NCBI RefSeq assembly: GCF_014633365.1
Contig: NC_068347.1
Location: 24,450,433 to 24,514,432, forward strand
From: Diospyros lotus
Taxonomy: Eukaryota > Streptophyta > Magnoliopsida > Ericales > Ebenaceae
DNA length: 64,000 nt
Direction of reading: 5' to 3'
Part shown: positions 1 to 12,649 of the stretch, piece after piece
How the letters are laid out: each line of letters opens with the position of its first letter
Numbering within the stretch: the first letter of the stretch is position 1
Made by a program: the position numbers and the translations under genes
Notes under the pieces: model-generated
The model's input: the letters and a program-made list of their open reading frames with translations, nothing else
Database searches by the model: none
Told to the model about the DNA's origin: nothing

Positions 1-420
1 AAAAACCAGAACAAGTTCAATCACAGAAAAATTTGAAACATACCTTTAAGGTCAGAAGCATACACAAACACACACGGAATATAAACATAAACTGAAAGAA
101 TAAAGGAAAGAGAAGAAACCAAGGATTTATTGTGGTTCACCCCAAATTAGGGCTACGTCCACATTGAGCTCCGATGAGAAGAGTTCACTGCACTATGTAT
201 GAAAAAAGGAGAATACGCCCTCAAACAACTCACAATCACTCTCTGTACATCAATGGCTCTTTATCAAAAATGTCCCAATAATCACAAATATAGATTAGAG
301 GCTAAATCCTATAGAACCAGAGAACAAAGAAGAAAACCTATATAGAGCATTTACAGAGCAAACGAAGGAGGCCCCCCAAAACACCCTTGGCCGATTGAGA
401 AACCCTCACCCTTTTTCCCC
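1..420 (-). repeat. Copia-type LTR-like fragment, truncated by the window edge
   Basis: Read on the minus strand, this stretch contains a run (about 130-175) resembling the 'gtggacgtagccctaattt...gtgaaccac' segment found after the promoter in many plant Ty1/copia LTRs. This is followed by an AT-rich tail. No coding sequence or paired LTR is visible, and the element runs out of the window. The family assignment is from memory of plant repeats. It could also be part of a non-autonomous element. Confidence 0.35.
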
Positions 421-2018
421 TTTTTTCTCTTCTGTCACTTCAAATCCTGATGTGAGTGATAAATAGCAAATTCTGGACGGTTGAGATGGAGTCTTATAAA
501 GGTAAGATGAATGGCTGAGATTTGATCGTGCAACACGATCAATATTTCAATGGAAAGGCAACCGAGCGCTTGATGGACAAAGGGGATGGTTGCCATGTGT
601 GGCCATCCTGTAGGCGCCACAAGGCATCTTGCAGTTGCCACACGTGACCATCCTATCTCCTAGACCAAACGGCACCGTTTGATGCTTCAACTAAACAACA
701 TCAGTGGGATTGTAATATGGAACTTTTTCATCTTGCATATTTTGCTATAGGGTTGGGTAGAGGAATCAAAATGAGCTAGACTGCTTGTGGGTTGCTTGGT
801 CCACAACAAAATGGGCCGTGCCTAGACACGGAATGACCTGCTTGCTTGTTAATTAAAAAAACATTTTTTATAATTTATAATTACAAATAAATATAGAGGT
901 ATGATTTAGCATGTACATTATCTTAGTGTATTGTTTATAATTATGTAGATTATATTTTGCAAATTATAAGTTTTCTTTGTCAATATTTTGAGACGAAGAA
1001 AATCATTTGAGGTATTATTCAATACAAGAATTATTTTATATAATTTTATCATCTTATGTATGATTTTTTAGTTATAGTAAAAAAAATGTTTTTTTTTTTT
1101 TTTAATTTTTTTAAAAATTCAAAACAGTTGGCCAAGAGCCTGGCTGGTGTGGCACAACCCACTTGGCCCTTGGGCACGGCACAGCACAATTTACATCTTA
1201 GGGTTGGGGAAGGGACATGACATTGTTGTCTAAATACCTCTAAATGTGGCACAGGACATTGTTGTCTAAATACCTCTAACTGTGGCAAGTCGATGAGGTC
1301 CGTCTGTGTTTTGCTTATGGGAAATGGTGATGATGTCACCTGGGTGCATGAGAAAATTCTTAGGGGCTTTTTGACAAAATTTTCAGATTTTATTTTAAAT
1401 TCTTTTGTGTTCAATTTTTATTTTTATTAAAAAAATGAAAATAATACCATGTTACTAGACAACTTTATTTTGTTTTTAGTTTTGCTATTATTAATGAAAA
1501 CATAACATGTTTGACAATTTTGTTTTGTTATTATTTTTTGTTCTTATATTTTTTTTTCTCCCTACACCTCCTGCTGCTGGATACTCTTTTGACTTGTCAA
1601 CAGTGAGGGTGGAGGAGAGGGAAGAAATAAGAACAAAAACGAGTAACCAAAGCCATTTTCTGTTTTTGCTGTCAAAAATAGTGAAAGCAAAAACTGAAAA
1701 CTAAAAAAAAAAAAAAAAAACTGGATTCAAATGGGCCTTTACAGTTGAGTACTGACAACTTGAATAAAGAGACTTCATGTTTTGGTGCTGTTAGTTATGC
1801 CAGTGCGGTGGAGAATCTGTGAATCATCAAACCTCTTCACTGTGAGGTTTTTAAGAAACTTTGAAACTTTTTAGTGTCAATTTCTGGATATCCTATATAG
1901 CTGGTGAGGTAGAGGTGGGGAGTTGTGGATCACCTATTGTTGTCCTTGTTTGCTTTGGCTAATTTGAGGAGAAAGCAAGAAGAGGCTTTTGCAGGGTACT
2001 TGATATCCCAATGCATTG
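421..2018. other. Intergenic DNA without a recognisable gene
   Basis: AT-rich DNA with long T and A runs (near 1090 and 1705). The segments around 810-840 and 1130-1190 have GGCC/GGCAC-rich words resembling degenerate subterminal repeats of hAT elements, but I find no clean ends. From about 1725 to 2018 the composition becomes more genic. Short open stretches there could be exon remnants of the sequence that continues after 23,508 beyond the gypsy insertion, but I recognise no protein. Confidence 0.4.
1219..1290. repeat. 36-bp tandem duplication
   Basis: Two adjacent near-identical 36-bp units (1219-1254 and 1255-1290) beginning 'gacattgttgtctaaatacc'. They differ at only a few bases near the end of the unit. 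A simple local duplication with no coding context. Confidence 0.85.
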
Positions 2019-2605
2019 TGTCACATTCCACCCTAATTTTGCCCAATGGAGGTTTGGATTAGGCAAAATCCTTCTTGGTGCTGTATATTTTGTAAAGTGT
2101 GTAGAATGCCCTAGAGGATTCTAGAAAGTTCTAGGATACCCTAGAACGTTCCAAAATGTTTTAAAAGACACTAGAAATGTGTAGACTAGCCTAGAAAGGT
2201 CTAGATTATTCTAGAGTAGTCTGGAAGGTTCTAGAACACCATGGAACCTTACAGTGTAGAATATTCTAGAATATGGTAGAGATGGGAGAAGCTTTTGGAG
2301 GAGTCATGACCACCATAGGATCAAATTGATCTACGCTGTCCATTGGAAGGCTATAAATAGGAGTAGACATTCATTCGTAGGTATGAAGCAAAATCAGAAG
2401 CCTTGTAAAGCATTCTTTAAAGCAATAGAAGTTCTTTGCTTTCCAAGCTTCCTTTCAAGTGTTCTTCTTTTGTTTTCGCATTCCTTCTTACCTTTTAAAG
2501 TTCTTTAGCTATCTTTATAGCTTGTTTGAAGGATAGGCTGACTTGGTTGCGACAGATTGTGACTAAGTGCTGTACAGTCGTTGGTAAAAGTCCAAGCCCG
2601 TGACA
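2019..2605 (+). repeat. 5' LTR of the gypsy chromovirus
   Basis: Matches 22901-23507 over its whole length. It shares the 'cccaatggaggtttggatta' segment near the start and many short 'ctagaa/ttctagaa' words between about 2110 and 2275. It contains 'ctataaatag' near 2351, a plausible TATA box. It ends '...gtgaca', just before the primer-binding site. Confidence 0.92.
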
Positions 2606-2608
2606 GTT

Positions 2609-2621
2609 TGGTATCAAAGCC
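2609..2621 (+). other. Primer-binding site of the gypsy element
   Basis: The sequence tggtatcaaagcc lies three bases after the 5' LTR. It is complementary to the 3' end of plant initiator Met-tRNA, with one difference from the usual tggtatcagagcc. Confidence 0.85.
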
Positions 2622-2772
2622 TGGTTCGGCTTAAGGGAGGATATTTCAGCTATGTTAATAGCTAACAAGAGAGAGGGCAAGTGGTAGCGATGTTACCATC
2701 CACGAGGGAAGGGAAAAGGAGACGAAAGCTCCTGAGGGCAACAAGAACTGCAGGGAGAAGTCTAGGGATGTC

Positions 2773-3842
2773 ATGGCAGACATGAATGTAAGGCTCGCTA
2801 GGGTGGAGCTTGCTATGGCCGATCCGATAGATCAGTTTGAGGAGTTAGGCTAACGCATCGAGAAGCTTGAGGGTGGACAAGAGGAGCTTCATGGGGAGAT
2901 GCAAGGATCCTTGAACGTGGTGGTTGAATCATGTGCTAGCCAAGGTAAGGACCTCAAAGACTCTCTCCTTGGTGATATTAATGCCCTTAGGAGTGAAATT
3001 GTGACTCTTAGGGAAGATATCATAAAATTGGCTACCGAGCTGGGGGGATGTTAAGGGAGATTGGACCCTTTGTAAAATAGCGGTCACACAAGGGGGAGTT
3101 GTTGCCATGCACTCAACTCCAACCCCTTCGAAGGTGGAAATTCCTAAGCTCAAGGCATATAAAGGGTTAAGGAATGCAAATGAGATTGATAATTTCCTTT
3201 GGAGCTTGGAGCAACACTTTAGAAGTGTCAACATCCTGGACGATGCGAAGAAAATCGACCATGCGGCCCTCTACCTAGAAGACACTGCGATGGTATGGTG
3301 GAGGAGGAGGCATGGCGAGATAGATAGGGGCCTTTGCAACATTGCCACTTGGGATGAGTTCAAGAAGGAACTCAAGCGACAGTTCTACCCGGAGAATGCT
3401 GAAAATGAAGCTAGGGCAAAGCTTCGGCACTTGATACAGTGATGCAGCATTAGGGAGTATGTTAAGGAGTTCTTCGAGTTGATTCTTGAGATCCTCGACT
3501 TCCCCGATAAGGAGGCCCTCTTTACCTTCATGGATGGGCTACAAACATGGGCAAGGTTGGAGATCCAACATCGGGGAGCACAAGACCTTGACAATGCCAT
3601 TGTTAATGCCAAATCCCTCATCGAGTTTAGGAAGCCTGAGAAGAGCAAGCCACAAAAGAGTTTTAAGGGCAAAGGAGGGGGAGATAGCCATCAAAGCAAG
3701 TAGGCAACAAATGATTCGGTAAAGTCTAAGGTAGACTTCAACAAGGGTCAAAAGAGCAACAAGGATAACAAAGGAAGTGGAAGGCCCCATTTGAAGTGCT
3801 TCCTTTGTGAAGGGCCGCATATGGCAAGGGATTGCCCAAAAA
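2773..3842 (+). pseudogene. Gypsy gag (capsid and zinc knuckle), degenerate
   Basis: Encodes the nucleocapsid/capsid protein of the chromovirus. An ATG at 2773 opens an acidic coiled-coil-like N-terminus, soon broken by stops near 2850. The conserved retrotransposon gag core is readable at 3107-3442, with the AMVWWRRR and WDEFKKELKRQF motifs. After a stop at about 3440 it continues in the same frame to 3703. A CCHC zinc knuckle (C-F-L-C...H-M-A-R-D-C) lies at 3796-3834. Domain order and motifs make gag certain. The internal stops show it cannot be expressed as one protein. Confidence 0.88.
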
Positions 3843-3942
3843 GGAGCAAACTTTCAGCCTTGATTCAGTCAAAGGATGAGCAACCGCGGCAATATGAGGA
3901 GACTAAGATGGGTTTTTGCATATCCTTAATGCCATCAAAGCC

Positions 3943-4455
3943 AAGGTGAAAATACCCCAGTCTGAGAAGAAGGGACGATTGTATGTAACAAACAAGGTTG
4001 GTGGACATGAGGTTCGAACTTTGGTAGATACAGGAGCTACCCACAACTTCCTTGAGGTGAAGGAAGTTGACTGACTTGGCATCAAATATGAGGAGGAGCA
4101 AGGATGGCTTAAGGCAGTCAACTTTGAGCCCAAATTAGTTTTTGGTCTTGCTCGCGGAGTGAAGGTGTGCCTAGGTGAGTGGTCTGGCCTTATGGACTTT
4201 TTAATTGTGCCAATGGATGATTATCCTATAATACTTGGCATGGAGTTCATGGATTGAGTTAAGGTTGTGCTTATCCCTTTCGCCAACACAATGTGTATCT
4301 TGGAGGAAGGGAATACGTGCATGGTACCTTTGTTGCAAGAAGCAAGTCTCCAAGCCAAGACAATTTCAGCCATACAACTTTCCAAAGGCATAAAGAAGGC
4401 ACAACCAACTTTCCTTACTACAATAAAGGTAGACGAGTCCAACAGTCCAAGCTAA
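3943..4455 (+). pseudogene. Gypsy aspartic protease region, degenerate
   Basis: The active-site motif LVDTGATHNF is encoded around 4022-4050, the classical retropepsin DTG(A/S) of Ty3/gypsy elements. The frame is broken by TGA near 4072 and again near 4257. The region links gag to reverse transcriptase as expected for a chromovirus. Confidence 0.85.
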
Positions 4456-4487
4456 CTACCAAAGGAGATTAAAGGGGTCCTTCAAGA

Positions 4488-5612
4488 GTTTAAAGATGTC
4501 ATGTCTGCCGAATTGCCAAAGAGATTACCAGCTAAGAGAGAGGTGGATCACCACATTGAATTAGAGTTGGGAACTAGACCCCTGCTACGGTACCTTACTG
4601 CATGGTGCCTTCAAAATTAGAGGAGTTAATGAGGCTATTGAAGGAATTGTTGGATGTGGGGTACATCCAACCGTCGAAGGCACCATATGGAGCACCCATG
4701 TTGTTCCAAAAGAAGCACAATGGGTCACTTCGATTGTGTATTGACTATCGGGCGCTCAACAAGATCACGATGAAGAACAAGTATCCCTTCCCAGTCATCG
4801 CCGACTTATTCAATCAACTTGGTGATGCACGATGGTTTTCAAAGTTAGATCTAAGGTCGGGCTACTACCAAGTAAGGATTATTGAAGGAGATGAGCCTAA
4901 GACGACATGTGTTACCAAGTATGGCTCATTCAAATTCTTAGTTATGCCCTTTGGTCTTACTAATGCCCCAGCTACGTTTTACACACTTATGAACAAAGTC
5001 TTCCAACTGTTCTTGGATCGCTTTGTCATGGTGTACTTGAATGATATTGTGGTGTATAGTAAAACACTACAAGAACTCATCCAGCACTTACGACAAGTCT
5101 TCCAAGTTCTAAGGGAGAATGAGTTGTATGTGAAAAAGGAGAAGTGTGCATTTGCAAACAAGAAGTCACATTCTTGGGGCACATTGTTGGAAGGGGTAAG
5201 CTTTGCATGGATCCAGCTAAGGTGCAGGCAATACAAGATTGGGAACCACCAAGGAAGGTGCCAAAGTTGAGATCCTTCCTAGGTTTGGTTAACTACTATA
5301 GGCAGTTTATTAAGGGCTACTCTTCTATAGTAGCCCCATTGATAGATTTGCTTAAGAAAAATCAGCCATGGGATTGGGATGAGAAGTGCCAAGAAGCATT
5401 CAAGATGTTGAAGAGAGTTGTAGTGGAGGAACCTGTGTTGGCTCTCCCTGATCACACCAAGAGTTATGAAGTGCACACGGATGCTCCTGACTCTACGATT
5501 GGGGATTGTTGATGCAAGATGGCCACCTAGTTGCCTATGAGAGTAGAAAGCTCAATGACACCGAGCACCGTTATATAGTCCAAGAAAAGGAGATAACTGC
5601 AGTGGTGCACTG
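4488..5612 (+). pseudogene. Gypsy reverse transcriptase and N-terminal RNase H, degenerate
   Basis: The reverse transcriptase is readable from about 4602 ([38 protein letters not shown]). The catalytic box reads YLND instead of YLDD (about 5034-5045), losing one metal-binding aspartate. A frameshift near 5150 moves the reading to another frame, which carries the [20 protein letters not shown] segment. RNase H begins about 5460 (VHTDAPD) and is cut at 5612, within the codons for AVVHC, by the inserted element. The domain resumes at 17,818. Confidence 0.9.
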
Positions 5613-7940
5613 TGTAACATCCCGCTTTTCCAAGACGTGTCACTATGCTGGGATTCAACATAAAAATATATATTTTATTTCCATGATACATTTCTTAACT
5701 CCTAAAGTACCATATTTCAAAGAAAATTCCCTACATATCATTACAAATGCAGAAATAAGAATCGAAACCTGATATGGTACATAACCAAATTAACTTTAAT
5801 CATAACATATGAAATCGTACCATAGTATAACATTGCATTTTCAAACAGAATACATGGAGAACCATCTCTCGGATGAACAACTGTGTCTCAGATATAATCA
5901 AAAGATACCTCAAAATAACATTGAACCATAACAGTATTACATGATCGATTCTTAAACATCATTCGTAATACGTAACATTCTTTTATTTTACGAGATTGTT
6001 CACCAATAGAATATAAGTTTCTGAACATGACTAAAATATATATGAAACTTCATGAAGAAGCAAAATACCGAAACAACTTACCAAACCCCATCGAACACGT
6101 CATCTCGTGTTGTTACATCTCAACCACTTCCTTGCCTTTGCTACAAGTCTTAATTGGAACGTTTGAATGTTTTAAGGGCATAGCCCAAGTTAGATGTTGA
6201 ATCATCTAAGTGAGAGTTCAAAACAGTTACATGAATGCTTGATGCAAAGACATGAATAAACAAATACCCTAGTGTAACTTCTTTGGCTATCCAGCCTGAC
6301 ACGGAACCTTAGGCAGTCATCCCGGCATGCACACAAGGCAACGAGACTCCTATACGTTGTTCTGGCAATACCCTTGGGGAATTACGGCTACATTATCAGG
6401 GCGACATCCTATCCCAGTCACAAGTAACGATATGCCAACAATATCATACCAAGTGAAAAATCAGGACTATCGATGCAACAATACATGTACAGATATGTCA
6501 AGATGCATATAAATTACATATAACATAGCAACATTCATGAATAACATGCTCAACATAGGCAAAACATAACATGTATAAGTTTTTGGGGAAAACCACTCAT
6601 CTTAACTTAGCCTCTCAAGCTTCCTCTGTATGCGTGCCATAATCTCGAAACACGTGCCCAGATAATTTCCTAACTTCAGCATGCTCCTCTAGCCCCAAAT
6701 TAATTCCTAGAAGTTTTTGGAATTTTTCGGAAGCTTTTTCCTATTTTTCTCCATTTTTTCCTCATTTTCCCTATTTTCTTCTATTTTCCCTTTTCCCTTT
6801 CCTTTTCCTTTTCTTTTTTTCTTCTCCTTCTTCTTCCTCCTTCCTTCTTCTTGTGCGCGATCCGCCATGCCCAACTAACACACAGCACCACCGCCAGTTG
6901 CTGTCGCCCTCGTCGTCCACCGTCGCCTGCCCACACGCCACTGTCGGCCGCCCTGACTGTTGCACAACCGTCGGTCATCGTCACCTCTGGTGCGGCCACT
7001 GCAACTGGCCTCCCCTGCGCGCTGCTGCCTCCGGCCACCGACATCGCCGTTGCTCGCCGCGACCACCGCCGGTCGTTGCTGTCGCACCCAACTCTCTCTC
7101 TCAATCTCTTTCCATTTCTCCTCCCTCTCTTGGCCAAGCTCTTTGCCTATTTATAGGCACCCACTGCTTGCACTCCACAAATGTATATGTATATATTATA
7201 CATCAAATCTTATCTCCAATCTTTTATCTCAATTGCTCCAGATTTCTTACAGATTTCCTCAAATCTTGCAGCCAATTGCTTTGCAACTTGCAGCAAATCT
7301 TGGCCATCAATCTTTCATACCACTTGCAGAAGGCTTAGCCACGAAGCTTCACAACACACGCGCACATACATACATACATATATATATATGTATTACACTA
7401 TGACATAAGAGAAAAATACACATTTAAACCCCAAATTTCATCCTTATTTCGTTTAGATAATTCTCTAATTGCAATTGCACTTTTAAACATCAAATTAATT
7501 TGCATTACGATACTTAAAATCTACAATTAATAACTCAAAGCTTACTCGATAAGCACGTTTTTGCCCCAGTGTCCTCACAGGACCTTTGTTTCATCCCGAA
7601 ACCACTTCAAGATTGATTCTTACATAAAAGCGGAGCCCTCTCAGGGTTCCGTTGACTTTCTAGAAGTCCCTTGCAATAATTCAGTTTTTCAGCTTGAACC
7701 AAAGTTGTACCGAAAACTATCTCTGTTCTGATCGCTTTCAGTGTCATAAATCACGTCTCAAGACACTCGTCAATGACATGCCTTTCTTCTGAGATATTTA
7801 TGATCTGGGGCATTCCCTTCAGTCAATTCGGTCACTCATAATTGTGAGAAATATACTATAACCCTAAATTATTTGAAAATTTCACTTACAACACAAGACA
7901 AATTATACATGAGTTTTTTAGAAAAATCCCAGGTATTACA
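5613..7940 (-). repeat. Large LTR (2.3 kb), minus orientation
   Basis: Begins tgtaacatcccgc and ends ccaggtattaca, i.e. TG...CA on both strands. On the minus strand it aligns along its length with the plus-strand solo LTR at 48768-51536. Shared segments include the 'ggaaccct..gggctccg' block, the purine-rich GC-rich leader (about 6740-7160 here) and the block around 6150-6210 about 'attcaaacgtt'. There is no coding function. The apparent long ORFs over 6780-7400 are low-complexity. Confidence 0.85.
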
Positions 7941-7953
7941 TTCACCTCTCCTT
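7941..7953 (-). other. Polypurine tract beside the large LTR
   Basis: On the minus strand aaggagaggtgaa lies directly against the LTR start. It is preceded by the gaggacgaaatttc block that typically closes the coding region of plant Tekay/Del-type gypsy elements. This fixes the element's orientation here as minus. Confidence 0.7.
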
Positions 7954-8976
7954 AAAGAAATTTCGTCCTCAAAATTCACATATGACCGATCAAGAAATTA
8001 AAACACAGCTCATTATCTAAACACCTCATCACATATCGATTCAATCCTTAACAAATACCCTAGTTTGCATTTATTACACGCCCAATGCTTACGAGCATGC
8101 TGTGTCATTTACAAAATTTTCTATTATGGTTCTTTATAGACGACCACACATCTCCCAAACTTTAGGCACGTACATTCTACCCAATACTTGAGAATGCCAC
8201 CTTGCATCTCAAAAATTAGAACCCTTGGGCTAGCCACGCTCAACTATCCATAGACAAATACTTGTCACCTACATATGTCTCCCATATCTTGTTCACCAGA
8301 TCCAACTAAACTATTAAGCCAACGATAAGAACAGACGATTCCTTTGGCACTACACACACAGTCACTAGGCAAAAGCCTCCCATAACTACCACTCACTGGC
8401 CATCCACCCAGTCATAGTAGGCACACTCCTACTTAAAACGTTAGGCACCTCACTGCCATGCCCCGGGTGATACAAAGTAGTGCAATCATAGTCCTTGAAG
8501 AACTCCATCCACCGTCACTGCCTCATGTTCAGCTTCTTCTATGAGAACACATACGTCAAGCTCCTTATGGTTCGTGAACACATCAAATGTCCCATTGTAC
8601 CGGTAGTGTCTCCATAACCTCAAGAGCACATACCACAGCTGCCAATTCCAAGTCTTACATTGGGTAATTCACTCTATGCCTTGGCGTAATCCATATATGA
8701 CCACCCATTCATGTTGCATTAACATGCAATCCAAATCTTTGAGCTATCACAAGCTCTTCCTGCATCTGGCAAACCATTTCTACTTGACTCTCTTCACGAG
8801 TCCCCTATCATAGATACAACTATTTCGGAGAATCCCTTCACGAATCTTTGACAAAAGATTGCTGAACTCAAAAGTCTTTCAACCATTTTACGGATAGTTA
8901 GGGATCCTATTACAGTGCTCCAATCCCTTGGGACTTAGATTCTAGGCCTAACATAACAGCCACGGTGCTACCTAAA
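7954..8976 (-). pseudogene. Degenerate gypsy RNase H/integrase remnant
   Basis: On the minus strand, codons at about 8450-8530 still read close to the RNase H end of gypsy elements (RRWMEF.KDYDC, then YHPG). The rest has no open frame. A second, diverged copy of this same segment lies at 15,660-16,260. Confidence 0.55.
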
Positions 8977-8981
8977 CTTTG

Positions 8982-9219
8982 TGAAGACGATGAGAATATG
9001 GAAATTGAATAAGACTTTTATTCCATAAGTCTTACTACCCTTTACATGCTTAGTCCCTATTTAACATGAACGAAGAGAACAAATATGGAAACATAAAATT
9101 ACACCCACATAATCAGCCCCAAATAATCAACCTAAACATTCCAAATATTGGGTCTCTCAATCTCTATCTCTTACCACAATCTCCTCCAAATCCCCTTCAA
9201 ATCATTCAGGATTTTAACA
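8982..9219 (-). repeat. 3' LTR of the minus-strand copia element
   Basis: 238 bp, tgaagacg...aaca. Contains a 14-bp stretch absent from the other LTR (near 9110-9130). Followed on the plus strand by the complement of the polypurine tract. Confidence 0.92.
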
Positions 9220-9226
9220 CTCCCCC

Positions 9227-9949
9227 TCAAGTTGGATCATAGATGTTGATCATGTCCAACTTGCAGATAAACTCTTCAAAGCTAGACCTTTGTAACCCCT
9301 TAGTAAATATATTTGCCAATTGTTCTCTAGTAGGAATATAGGTCATGCAGATTGTCCCTTTCTCAATTTTCTCCTTTATAAAATGTCTGTCAACTTCTAT
9401 ATGTTTAGTCCTGTCGTGCTGAACAGGATTATGAAAAATACTGATAGCAGCTTTGTTGTCACAATAGAGTTTGATGGGGAACTCTACTGTGGTATGTAGT
9501 TCCTCCAAAAGCTTTTGTAACCATAGCCCTTCACACATCCCTTGTGCAACAGCTCTGAATTCAGCTTCAGCACTACTTCTAGCTACTAGATTTCCCCAAA
9601 CATAGGTACAGTAGCTGGTAGTAGATTTTCTGTCTTCCGCTGAGCCTGCCCAATCTACATCTGTATAGATCTCTATCTTCTTACTGTCTCCTTTCTTAAA
9701 GAATAGACCTTGCCCTGGTGAGCCTTTCAAATATCTGAGAATCTTATACACTACTTCTAGGTGACTCTCCTTTGGTGAATGCATATGCTGACTGACAACA
9801 CTTACAACGAAAGCAATGTCAGGTCTAGTGTGAGATAGGTAGATCAATCTTCCTACTAGCCTCTGATATCTTTCTCTATCCATAGGCATTCCAATGTCTT
9901 CCATTCTTTTCCCTACCTCGATCGGGGTATTGCTTGGCTTGTAAACCAA
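9227..9949 (-). pseudogene. Copia RNase H and 3' end of pol
   Basis: An open frame of 240 residues carrying the copia RNase H. It has the catalytic D in YTDVDWAGS, E in SSAEAEF and D in LYCDNKAA, followed by HNPVQHDRTKHIEVDRHF and IPTREQLANIFTKGL near the C-terminus. The domain is complete, but it is separated from reverse transcriptase by frameshifts, so it is a polyprotein fragment rather than a gene. Confidence 0.9.
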
Positions 9950-9999
9950 GCATACCGGTCTTAGTCAAAAGGTCAAGAACATACTTTCTCTGAGAGACA

Positions 10000-11092
10000 C
10001 TAATTCTCTTCTTGGATCTGGCGACTTCCATTCCCAGAAAATATCACATTTAGCCTAGGTTTTTTTATCTCAAACTTTGTGGCTAAGACTTTCTTCAACC
10101 TCTCCACCTCTCTTATGTTATCTCCAGTGAAAATGATGTCATCGACATACATGATCAGAATGGTCTTCCTTCCATCATTGGATTGTTTGAAGAACATAGT
10201 ATGATCTGACTGTCCCTGTTGATATCCTTGATTCTTAATTACCTTCGCAAATCTATCAAACCAATCTTCCTTCTTTTCCCTCCTTGTAAAATCCTGGTGG
10301 TAGTGTCATGAATACTTCTTCCTCTAGCTCACCATTCAGAAAGGCATTCTTGATATCAAACTGATGGAGTGGCCAGTCCAGGTTTGTTGCCAAGGACAAG
10401 AGAACTCGTATAGTATTCAACTTTGCTACTGGTGCAAATGTCTCGGTGTAGTCAATATCATATGTTTGAGTGAACCCCTTTGCAACTAGATAGGCTTTGT
10501 ACCGCTCTACTGTGCCATCCGCCTCGTACTTCACCGTGAACACCCACTTACAGCCCACTGGTTTCTTCCCCCTTGGCAACGTCATCACCTCCCAAGTTCC
10601 ATTTTTTTCTAATGCCCTTATTTCTTCCATTACTGCTTCTCTCCATTTTGGAATCTCCAAGGCTTCTTGAATATTCTTAGGAATCTGGATTCTGTTAAGG
10701 TTAGACGTGAAAGCATGACACTTGGCAGAAAGAGCATTGTAAGATACAAATTTTGAGATAGGATGGAGAGTACATGAACGAGGTTGTTTTCTAAGAGCAA
10801 TGGGTAAGTCATCGAGATTTTTTACCTGGTCAGGATTAGGTTTTGGCTCATGAGTAGTCGGAGTTATCACCAGTTCAAACTCTTTTGGTGCTTCGGATGC
10901 AAGAGTCTTATCGGGCTTTGATTTAGGTCTCCTTGAGTAGATAAGTGGTTCCCTGTCTGTTTGGTTTCCCACATCTCCCCCTGAGTTCAAGATTCCTTCA
11001 GCGTTGAACAAAGAAGGGGAGGATATATTGTAAGGGGTAGACTCAAAGATCGCAACATCGAAGTCGGTGTTTGAGGATCGAGCTTCACTCAA
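10000..11092 (-). pseudogene. Copia reverse transcriptase, frameshifted
   Basis: The N-terminal part (10256-11092) has [25 protein letters not shown] and the [11 protein letters not shown]...[18 protein letters not shown] blocks typical of Ty1/copia RT. The catalytic YVDDI box is in another frame at 10000-10197. At least one frameshift therefore lies between 10197 and 10256. Confidence 0.9.
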
Positions 11093-11935
11093 GGACTCCC
11101 CCTGAAGCGAGTAGTAGGGAGTATGCTCAAAAAATGTGACATCCAGACTAACATATAATTTCTATGAAAGAGGGTCTTGACATTTGTAACCCTTCTGAGT
11201 AGGGGAGTAACCAAGGAAGACACATTTGAGGGCTCTCGGATCCAACTTAGTACGTTGGGAGGCGTGAATGTGGACAAATATGGTGGACCCAAAAACACGA
11301 AGTGGGAGAGATGAACTGAGCCGAGAATTAGGGAAGATCTCCTGGAATTTTTAGGGAAGGGTTGCAAATGAGAGAATTCGACTAGGCATTCGATTGATGA
11401 GGAATGCAGAGGTCAAAATGGCATCACCCCAAAAATTATTTTTCATGTGAGAGATAAACAGTAGGGCACGAGCTACCTCAAGTATATGTCGGTTTTTCCG
11501 TTTAGCAACCCCATGTTATTGGGGGGTGTGAATGCAAGAATTCTGGTGAACAATGCCTTTGTCTTGAAGATAGGGGCCCAAAGAATGATTAAAGTACTTA
11601 GTGCCATTATCAGTATGAAGAATTTGGATTTTTGTGTGAAATTGAGTGTAAATCATAGTGTAGAAGTTCATGAAAACAGAACTAAGTTCAGTTTTATTAT
11701 GTAGTAAATACACCAAACAGAGACGAGAATGGTCATCAGTAAAGGTAATAAACCATTTTGTGTGGGTCCTATTGGGAACACGTGAAGGCCCCAAAAGGTC
11801 ACTGTGAATCAGAGTAAAAGGCAACGATGGTTTATAAGGACATGAGGGAAAAGTAGTGCGAGGATGTTTTGCAAGTTCACAAACTTCACATTGTAAATCC
11901 AAAGGAGTTTTATTCGAACAAAGTGAAGGAAACAA
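11089..11935 (-). pseudogene. Copia integrase, frameshifted
   Basis: 11516-11935 reads QCEVCELAKHPR, then HSDLLGPSRV with the first catalytic aspartate. FITFTDDHSRL and the second catalytic D in TDNGTKYF follow. A stop near 11520 ends the frame. The downstream part of the integrase is read only in pieces to about 11089. Confidence 0.85.
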
Positions 11936-11947
11936 ATGTTTTAAATA

Positions 11948-12592
11948 TTAAAAATTTGGATGACCTATTCGTTTGTGCCAAAACAAAAGGTCACTATCCC
12001 TAGATACAGAATTACAAATAGAAAGATGACATTGTTTACTCATGTGAGCGTCATCAAAGTAGTAGAGTCCCTTGCATTCCTTAACATTGCCAATCGTCTT
12101 CCCCGATGATAGATCCTGAAAGACACAATGGGAAGACAAAAATGTAGTTGAGCAATGAGATTGGTTGGTTAGCTGACTAACAGACAATAGATTGCAAAAC
12201 AGATTAGGAACATGTAGAACAGACTCCAAAGTAATAAATTTAGAGATACGAATACTCCCATTGCCAGCTACTGAGGATAAAGTACCATCTGCAATTTTTA
12301 CTTTCAAGTTACCAACACAAGGTGAATATGTGGAAAATAAATGATGAGTATCAGTCATATGGTTGGATGCGCCAGAATCAATAATCCAGGGAGTACGGTG
12401 CGAAGTAGTACTAAGAGCATTCAAAAAAGTACCTTTGTGGGCTAAGGAACCTGATGGCGGAGGCGTAGAGGATTGACCCGAGGCTTGAAAAGTTGAAAAA
12501 AGAGCATATAACTTCTCAAGTTGCTCGGGGTTAAAACCCCCAATAGAGGCTGACTGAGTATGATGGGCTGTTTCTATTTGTTGTTCAGTCAA
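11948..12592 (-). pseudogene. Copia protease and pre-integrase segment
   Basis: Contains the protease motif WIIDSGASNHMT (D-S-G active site), then HVPNLFCNLLSVSQL and the pre-integrase LLFWHKRIGHP block. The order is normal for a copia polyprotein. It is bounded by stops on both sides. Confidence 0.88.
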
Positions 12593-12649
12593 GGCCTGGT
12601 ACCTATGAGATTTATTGGGCTGTCTGAGCTTCCAATCAGCAGGCTTGCC

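Noticed and set aside
6771..7408. Overlapping open frames up to 161 codons on both strands
   Set aside because: Same GC-rich leader of the large LTR. It is open in several frames because of composition.
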